A DNA stretch of 11,544 bases, from contig JADGJH010001173.1 of assembly GCA_027596945.1 (NCBI GenBank), positions 1 through 11,544 of the forward strand. The letters are read 5' to 3'. Position numbers and translations under genes: made by a program. Every line of letters starts with the position of its first letter. Positions within the stretch are counted from its first letter, which is position 1. Below the pieces are notes generated by a model. The model worked only from the letters and a program-made list of their open reading frames with translations, had not been told where the DNA came from and did no database searches. Of this stretch, positions 1 through 7,000 are shown piece after piece. Source of the DNA: Physocladia obscura. Lineage: Eukaryota; Chytridiomycota; Chytridiomycetes; Chytridiales; Chytriomycetaceae.

Positions 1-74
1 TTTTTTTATTTATTTTTTTTAAAATTTTATTAAATTTTTTAAATTCAATAAAGATTATTTTATAATTAATTTAA
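1..74. other. A/T-only-like low-complexity stretch downstream of the kinase reading frame
   Basis: This stretch is almost entirely A and T, with T-runs and A-runs. Read on the minus strand it follows the kinase frame at its TAA. It contains no GT or GC dinucleotide on that strand, so no ordinary splice donor can be placed here. AATAAA-like hexamers occur on the minus strand (complement of 26-31 and 5-14) but are expected by chance in such sequence. It could be the start of a long A/T-rich intron, a 3' UTR, or the edge of a contig. Confidence 0.6.
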
Positions 75-2127
75 GATAATCCATCAATCATCTGAACAAA
101 GAATCTGTCCAGATAAATAAAAATTTCACAAGAAAAAGAAAGAAGAAAATATAAATGAAGGAATGAGGAAAAAAAACAATTAACATACCGATGTGCGGTA
201 AAAATCGAAAGCTTTTTTTGATTTGACTGCTCTATTAATGTATGCAAAGAGCATGGGCAGTACTCAAACACAAGATACCACTTCAGAACAACAACTTTTT
301 TTTCTGCAACTGAACCATCATCATAAGTCCACGTAATCGGGTCATTTTCAATCGATGAAAACCAATTAAATATGCCAACATTCCCTTCATCGTCTTCTAC
401 TTTACAATATACATCAATTAATGTAATGACGTTTTGATGTTTCATTCGTCGAAGAAGCTTTATTTCACTGATGTTTTTTTTTATTTTTATTTTTTAAAAA
501 ATACATGAAAAAACGTTAAACAGAGATACCTGAGAGCATTTTCAACGCCGTTTGGAATTTTTCGGAGTCGTTTTTTGTTGATAATTTTAATGGCGACTCG
601 TTTTAGTGTTTCTGTACACAATCCTTCTTTTACCTTCCCATAAGCGCCTTTTCCAATTTGATTTCCCATTATATAAGGCCCAATAACCTTTACAACTATT
701 TTTGGAGTCCCATAGTCAATCTCACTAGATCCAATTTTCGTTATAAAGTTTGAACTGGCATGGCGTTGGCTAAACATAACATAATCATAATAATCATTAT
801 TTTCACCACGTATTGGAATTGCTGTTGAGTGTGTCTCTGACGGCCTTTCGTCGTGCGTTTCTAGAATCTCTAAATTGGAATTAGAAGGGAACTTTGCAGT
901 CAGTGGAATTGATTCTGACACTCCTCGGAGCTGGCTTCTGCTTTTACGTGCCTCCGAATTTGTTAAAGATTGGTCTGCTATTTCGTTTTTCCAAATCACG
1001 GAGCTGGAGCGTTTATAATTGCTTGGTAAGGAACGGACATCCCCAGCAATATTATTTGGGTTCGATGAAATTACAGATTTCTTGGGAAACATGTATATTA
1101 CAGGTTTCTCAACTCCATTATTTATGCTTGAAATCCGTGCTTCAACGGGTGCATTCGATTTTTGGTCGCTGTTCAAGATGCCAGCTAAAGCCGCTGTTGC
1201 ACTAGACGCCTCTCCAACTGAAGGAACACCAATACTGTAATTTTCAGAAACTCTATTCTTCATCATTGGGGTTGATTGATAAACTGCAGCTGCATTTGAA
1301 GTGTCGTGGAGTCCTTCGCCCATTGATTTTCGAAGAGTTGCTTGAACTCGCGCAGTATTACCTTGCTGAGAAACCTTTTTCTTCACTGCCAAAGACGTTG
1401 AACTCATGAATTCTTTTTTTTTCTGTTTGGAACTTTCTTCTTTGCTGTTATCCGTGTCGTTTTCATGTGTAGTCGACGCTTTTAATTTGATTGAATAATA
1501 GTTCTGAGGATTTTCGGCTCTCATACTCAAACTGCGACCGGGAAGTTTGATTGGAAGCGGATGAATATTGTTTTCAGTGTCAATAGCATTTACGATATTT
1601 GTTTCTGGCGCAATATTTTCGAAGTTCACTTTCGCAATTTGAGGCATACTTCTTCTGCTTGTGGATAATGATTGTGTGTTCTCTAGGGTTCGTTCTACAG
1701 AATCGGCTGGTTTAATTCTGGATGTTGATATACTGTCGCTGCAGTTCGTGGAAATTTTTGAAGCTTCACTATCATTGAAGCCAGTAAATACTGCAAATGC
1801 TTGAGGTTGTTGAAACTGTTGTTGCTCTGCTGATGAACGGGAGGTTTTTCGCGTGGATTTCAAGGCGCTTTTCGCCAAAGATTTGGGACTGCTTGAGGTC
1901 AAATTTTGTGCAATTGATGACGCGCTTTGGTTTCTCAATTCAAAATCGACATTGTTGCTTTCGCTGATGCTTTGCTCAAGCGCCGCAAAACAATCGTTTA
2001 GTTGAGTCTCCTGGACAGGTGCAGCAGCCGAAAATTTATCAACTAAATTGTTACTTTCATCCAGTCCAGCATTTTTTAATGTATCCGAACAATTGATTGC
2101 ATGGCTATCGTCGTTTGGCATTGGCAT
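71..2127 (-). CDS. STK11: LKB1/STK11-type Ser/Thr protein kinase, 3' part missing or broken
   Basis: LKB1 kinases activate AMPK-family kinases by phosphorylating their activation loop, linking energy status to growth and polarity. Exons on the minus strand are 2127-530, 467-189 and 104-71; introns are 62 and 84 nt. The joined frame is 636 codons. Residues 1 to about 480 are Ser/Thr/Asn-rich, with a basic KQKKK patch at 234-238, and look disordered. The kinase domain follows: glycine loop GKGAYGKV at 492-499, VAIK with the ATP-binding Lys514, then RKIPNGVENAL (522-532), closely matching the RRIPNGEANV segment typical of LKB1. The first splice joins NALSEIKLLRRMKHQNVI, giving the helix-C Glu534. 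FEYCPCSLHTL matches the hinge (MEYCVCGMQ in animal LKB1), and TAHRFFVQMIDGL precedes where YLH..HRD should come. TAA follows at 73-71, so the catalytic and activation loops are absent. The start is the first ATG after an in-frame TGA at 2142-2140. The family is secure; the 3' end is not. Confidence 0.88.
105..188 (-). other. Kinase intron 2 (84 nt, multiple of three, no stop)
   Basis: On the minus strand the donor GTATGT starts at 188 and the acceptor CAG ends at 105. Splicing joins CG|A into Arg and gives TAHRFFVQMIDGL, which aligns with AHGYFCQLIDGL of animal LKB1. The intron is 84 nt and stays open in frame, so an unspliced reading would add 28 hydrophobic residues. The family alignment argues that it is an intron. 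Confidence 0.87.
281..379 (-). other. Possible third intron or 33-residue insert in the kinase N-lobe
   Basis: Between DVYCKVEDDEGN and WYLVFEYC the frame carries 33 extra residues compared with animal LKB1, where this is a short beta4-beta5 turn. The segment is 99 nt, begins GTTGGC and ends CTGAAG on the minus strand. Removing it in phase 0 would leave GNWYLVFEYC, close to family length. The donor and the AAG acceptor are weak, so it may instead be a real loop insert. The call is left open. Confidence 0.4.
468..529 (-). other. Kinase intron 1 (62 nt)
   Basis: The minus-strand donor GTATCT starts at 529 and the acceptor CAG ends at 468, phase 2. Joining CTC AG|T GAA gives NALSEIKLLRRMKHQNVI, which matches the LKB1 segment NVKKEIQLLRRLRHKNVI almost residue for residue. 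Without this splice the frame runs into unrelated residues and a stop. Confidence 0.93.
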
Positions 2128-2209
2128 TTGAGCCCTTGATCAAAATTTTTTTTAAATGAAAATCTTTCTTGAAAACAATGGCTCTTGTTTTTTCTCTGTA
2201 GACACTTGA
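2128..2209. promoter_or_regulatory. Short divergent intergenic region
   Basis: Eighty-two bases separate the ATG of the kinase (minus strand) from the ATG of the PG-repeat gene (plus strand), so promoter elements and 5' UTRs of both genes must lie here or inside the genes. The stretch has A/T runs but no motif I can name. TCTCTGTAG just before the 2210 ATG resembles a 3' splice site, so the plus-strand gene could have an upstream non-coding exon. Confidence 0.45.
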
Positions 2210-4042
2210 ATGTCAGAAGAACACACGGGTCAATATCTTCAAGGAAATAGACCACAAACTGATGGTATTGTGAGATCTTTATCAACTTCTCGATTAGGGA
2301 GGCAACCATCGAGCACCAATATTCAGTCGGCAAATCTTTTGCCAAGACTGCCTCATTTTCCTATTCAAAATAAAAATGATGTTCAAAATGCTACCATAGA
2401 GGTATTGGTTTTATTTGGGTAACGGATTAAATTTTAAAGCTGTTTTTTTTATTTATTTAGATTTCAAACAAAGAGGCAACGGTATTTTCTGAGACAATGT
2501 CTCCTGCCAGTACAAGCACAAACAATATCGAACGGCAAGAGCATGAATACGAAATTGTTAGAGCGAGCGGTCTTCGCCGAAAAACTATACTAATAGATCT
2601 TCACGACCCGGAAGCTCCAATTTCCAGACTTTTGACATATGGAGAAGAGTATCCTGCCAGTTCACAAATTTCTGTTGTTTCCGAAAATATAGAAGAAGAT
2701 CAAAACAGTAACCCTACAACACCTGCTGGTTCACGAAAAGTTTCTTTAGCCAATGAAATTGCAGGCAGTACGAGTGCAGTCATTGGAAGGCGCAAAACAA
2801 GTATCTTGTTCAACACACGAAACACAAATATGAGCACAATAGAAAGCACGCCTAATCTTGGAGAAGGAATCAAACGACAGCAGAGTGTTTCATTCGCTGC
2901 AGATTACGAGCCAAAAAGATCTAGTTCAATTACTCCCGCCAAACAAGGTTCGTTCAGTCCAGCTAAAAGCTCCCGAGAAGGATCAATGAATCAAAGTCGC
3001 AGAAGTACTGCAAGCCTCTTTGCCACTCCACCACAATACAATAATTTGCAAAATAAATCAGTTCCAGAAAATGGAGTAGTTGGTTTCAATTTTCCTGTTC
3101 ATACATCTGATGTTGGTGGAAGATTATTTCCAATCAAACAACCGGAAAATCGAATAACTTCGATGACTGTCGGAATTAAAGACACGCCTGTTAATATAGT
3201 GAATGCAAAAGTTCCTGCGGGCCCGAATCACGCTGTTTTAGCAGAAGCTCGTCGAAGATGTCGTGACAGAAATGCAGATGTTCTGGCGATGGTTGGCACT
3301 TACGATCCATGGCCAATATTTTGGCCGAACGCGAAACAAGAGAAGGAAAAAAGAATGAAAAAAGGAAGACCAACAGGCGATGAATGGAAGAGAAATCAAG
3401 AAAATGTTCCAAAAGATGTCGAAAAGGTAGATTTTTACAGGTTAACACAACTAAAAAAATTGCAAACTTTTGTTAATATAAATTATTTTGTTTGAAGGTC
3501 AAACTTGGTCCTGGTTGCTATGAACCTATTTTAAGAATAATAGGGCCATCACAACCAAGATGTACAGTTTTCAAAAGCAAAGTTCGAAGATTTTATGAAA
3601 TAACGGAAGGAGGAACTACATTTCTCGGCCCTGGAACTTATGAAGTTAAAAAAAAAAAAATTCCTTCAGTTTCTTTGTGTTACATGCCTTGTTAAAAAAA
3701 ATGCAACACAGATAACTGAAACAAAATTTCAAAATACCGGCGAAGGTTTGTTGATTTTTTATGTCTTTCCTTCAGTGACAATGTATTACAGCAACAATTC
3801 CTTGGATCAAAGCGATTGTTCCACGATTAGGTCGAATCTTGGAAAAAACTCCTGCGGCAGTGATGGGAACAGATATGGGGCTGATTGCAAAGATTGGGGA
3901 CGTACAAGCACCAAAGTTCAGACCCTGTCTCACGCTGGATGACAATCTTTCCAAATCAGCTGGGGCAGAAGCTTCAAAAATTAGTAGTAAATTCAACAGT
4001 CGGCATCCGTTTGATACTATTTATTTTATAAAAAAATTATGA
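2210..4042 (+). CDS. Sperm-tail PG-rich repeat (SHIPPO/STPG-like) protein
   Basis: Proteins with this repeat are mostly found in axonemes and on microtubules of ciliated or flagellated cells, so a role in the zoospore flagellum is likely but inferred. Five exons are supported: 2210-2401, 2461-3426, 3498-3644, 3712-3745 and 3792-4042, with introns of 59, 71, 67 and 46 nt, giving 529 aa. Two repeats are visible: LGPGCYEP (389-396) and FLGPGTYE (428-435); VGTYDPWP, near the end of exon 2, may be a degenerate one. Residues 1 to about 310 are Ser/Thr-rich, with basic sites such as RRKTS and RRST that could be phosphorylated, and look disordered. The C-terminal part after the repeats includes ATIPWIKAIVPRLGRI and ends TIYFIKKL. 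An in-frame TGA directly precedes the ATG. It lies 35 bases upstream of the methyltransferase gene. The exact paralogue cannot be told. Confidence 0.8.
2402..2460 (+). other. PG-repeat gene intron 1 (59 nt)
   Basis: The donor GTATTG follows exon end ATAGAG and the acceptor is TTTATTTAG, phase 0. It links NATIE to ISNKEATVF and moves past the in-frame stop that would end the first exon after 70 codons. Confidence 0.85.
3427..3497 (+). other. PG-repeat gene intron 2 (71 nt)
   Basis: The donor GTAGAT follows GTCGAAAAG and the acceptor is TTTGAAG, phase 0. It joins DVEK to VKLGPGCYEP, bringing the first PG repeat into frame. This is the only AAG acceptor among the introns called here. Confidence 0.8.
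3645..3791 (+). other. Two short introns flanking a 34-nt microexon
   Basis: Intron 3 is 3645-3711 (67 nt; donor GTTAAA, acceptor CACAG) and contains a 13-A run at 3648-3660. The microexon is 3712-3745. Intron 4 is 3746-3791 (46 nt; donor GTTTGT, acceptor TACAG). Joining gives GPGTYE-ITETKFQNTGE-ATIPWIKAIV. Skipping the microexon would break the frame (phase 0 into phase 1), so both introns are needed to reach the open frame that ends at 4042. Confidence 0.72.
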
Positions 4043-4077
4043 TCCTTTTTTTTTGGTGAATTTTTTTTTCATGGAAA
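4043..4077. other. 35-base intergenic gap, T-rich
   Basis: Only 35 bases, with two T-runs, separate the TGA of the PG-repeat gene from the ATG proposed for the next gene. Poly(A) addition of the first transcript and initiation of the second must overlap here or extend into the neighbouring coding sequences. No named motif was seen. Confidence 0.55.
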
Positions 4078-7000
4078 ATGGAAGAAGTGTTTGTCGCGCT
4101 TTTTCAGGTTTGCAATTGTTTCGGATTGAAGGTTATGACTTTTAGCATATAGATAAACGGAGCTCGAGAATCTGTTGAATCTATTCTGACTCAGTTCTTA
4201 CCATCGAATAAAGGCGGAAAGACAATCGCCGATGTTTCGAGCATTCCATCCGCAACAGCTGCGATTAAAGCTGCGATTCGGCTTGGATTGCTCCCCCCCG
4301 AAATTATATCTTCATACTTGGAGCGTTATTTAAAGCTTGTTCAATCATCTCCGACTTCGCCGGCACGTCTCGAAGCCGAAAGTTTATGCTGCACCCTTTC
4401 CAACACATTTCTTGCTTCAACAATTTTAGATATCACCGCGACATTCAATCTGGTAGTCTCCGAACGAGCCGAACCTTTAATTCAGTCTCTTTCCTACAAG
4501 ACAGATCTGTTGGTCAATATTCTGGAAAATGAGGCCTCAATAGCAAATAATTCGCTCACCGAACTACTTTCGCTTTCCTTGCACATTTCGCTTTCGCCAG
4601 ATTATCCACGTTCTGTTCAATCGCGACTGGTTTCCACCGTCGTCCCTCTTTTTTTCAATTATCTGCAAGCAGACCTAGTTTGCAACGAAATTTGGAACAC
4701 GATTACAGTTTCTTCACTCAAGAATACGAGATCTCAAACTTTTATCATGGCAATCTTAGTTCACAATTTCAATCATTTTTTTGGCTTGACATCAAAGTCG
4801 ATTGAAAAGGAAAAATTCGAGCCACCAAAATCGTCGCAGAAAAAGAAGCTTCGACGGCAAAACGCAAAAGAAGGCATAATGAGTGACGGTGGGCGACTTG
4901 GCGATGGGACAATTGTCAATGAAAAAGACGACGATAGAATAGATTGGGACGAACTAGAGATTGGTTCCTTCCCAGTATTAGATTTGCGCCACAGAACCGA
5001 ATTTTGGGAACTGATTCACAATGGTCTCGTTTGCGGAGAACATTTGATTGAAAAATATTGCCTATTTTTGCTGAAGCGAGTTGTCGATTATTGCTCGAAA
5101 TCAAAGGATGATATTGAAATTCCAGGGTCAGTTCAACTGATGAAATGCATTCGTTTTGTCTGATTAAAAAACTCTTCATTAGATTTTTCATTTGGAGAAA
5201 TACTGCAAATTCGGCGCAAAAATCTCTCTGGAATGATTATTTTGTAGTTTTTGATATCTTGCGAGAGAGTGGCACCCATTTAATAGAGGTATTGTGACTT
5301 CTTTTTCTTTTTTTTTTTTTTTTCCTCCCTTCAATTTTTTAAACGCAAATAGCCTGCTATTCCCAAGCTCTCTTTCTTTCTTCCAGACCTTTCATCTTGG
5401 TGGATCGTTTTAATGAAGCGCGGAATCAAAAATAATACAGCACCAGTGAGAAAACGAATACTAGAGTACTTAATATCAAGCTCTGATGTGAACGTCATTC
5501 AAACCCTATGCAGCTCGGTTGGGAACTCTTTTTTATTTGGTAACAATTTGCGTTACAGAAAATATTATTATTAATAAATACACCATACGCATAGATTCTT
5601 TAATTCCTCAGCTGGAAACTGCGTCTCTCTATAATGTTTCTGGATTGGGATCTTTTGTTTCTCCTTTTGGGGAAAAGGTGCGAATGTTCATCAAACAGAT
5701 TACATACCTGTCGAGTGACAAGCCAAAGTGTCTTGATCTTCTCATAACGTTTTGCGTCAATTTTTCGGCTCGAGCTTCTTGCATATACGTTCTTATGGGA
5801 CTCAATGATGTTGCTACGGAAATTGGAACTGAAAGCAATTTTGCCGTTCTCGGCCCAAAAACTGTTTCAAAATTTTCGGAAATGATGATGAGCAATCGAG
5901 CAGCGTCGATTTGGACGTAAGCGTTTTTTTCTTCTTTAAATTTAATTCATTGTACTGTAATACTGAATAGTAAAAACTTCAGCAAATTTGATGCTCAACA
6001 ACTGTTTTGCAAACTTGCAACCAACATTGTTATCACCTTCTCTGATTCCAAACTATTTACGTTCAAGGATATTAGTGCTATTCTTCGCGGCCTATATCAA
6101 ACACCAGCCTCACCATTGTTTGACAAAACACGAGCCTGGTGTTTAAAAGGATTTGGAGCAAAAAAAGCAGGAAATCAATGGCTTTCTTCAGAAATCTCGG
6201 TTGCTGTTAAATTGCAACTAACTGCAGATACAACTGTGAGCATGGACTTAAATGGGGCTGAAAATATTGCATCAATGGTGGCATTATTATTTCGTAATCT
6301 TCCAGATCTACGTTTGGCACTCAAACCTCTCCTTTCTCGCCTTCAAACTTTAAATTCTTCAGCAGCATATGCACCATCTGGAACGAGCCAACGCGCGGTT
6401 ATTCTCATTTGTGCCATTTTGGATATCTTAACTGACGTTCCAAACTTGGGCACAAACAATGGATTTTCGGCGATTTTCGGACAAGATTTGTCAGAGCTTG
6501 TTGTCGTTTGTGTGGCAGCAATCAAGATAGGGAAATATAATGATTCAACTCCCGTGTTTGTTTTGAGAAACTATGCTCGAGTGTTAAAAGAATGTTTCAC
6601 ACAGTATTCAAAATGCTTTGGCGTGGATGTGAGCTTTGTGCGAGAAACTATTCGTGAATTTGTTTTGGCTATTGAAAGCAGTAAACTTCGATTTGGAGAT
6701 GGAACGCAAACACATCATGATATTTTCTGTAGACTTGTTGGTTTGAAAGTTGCATTTGAGGTCTCAAGATTTTTAAAGCACACGGATATTTCTATCAACA
6801 AGGCAGAAAAAATTCTCGAAATCATTTTAAAAGATTTAAAGTGGTTAAAACCTGTGTCAAATGAGTTTGGAATTACTATTACTATTATTATTATCATTAT
6901 TATTTTAACTTATTCTTTTCGCTGATTCTCTTTTAGAAAAATTAATTGGAGTGAGGTGCAGAATGAAATCCAAATATTCAAATATGAAGCAATGGAAGCG

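Noticed and set aside
894..1240. Plus-strand open frames antisense to the kinase N-terminal region
   Set aside because: They have no motif, and the kinase exon on the other strand is continuous with the catalytic domain.
1643..2308. Shared SLSTSR peptide in the kinase N-terminus and the PG-repeat protein N-terminus
   Set aside because: Both regions are Ser/Thr-rich, and a six-residue match in low complexity is likely chance; no longer similarity was seen.
5308..5323. 16-T run as a terminator or retroposon tail
   Set aside because: It sits within a well-supported intron on the coding strand and has no target-site duplication or element body beside it.
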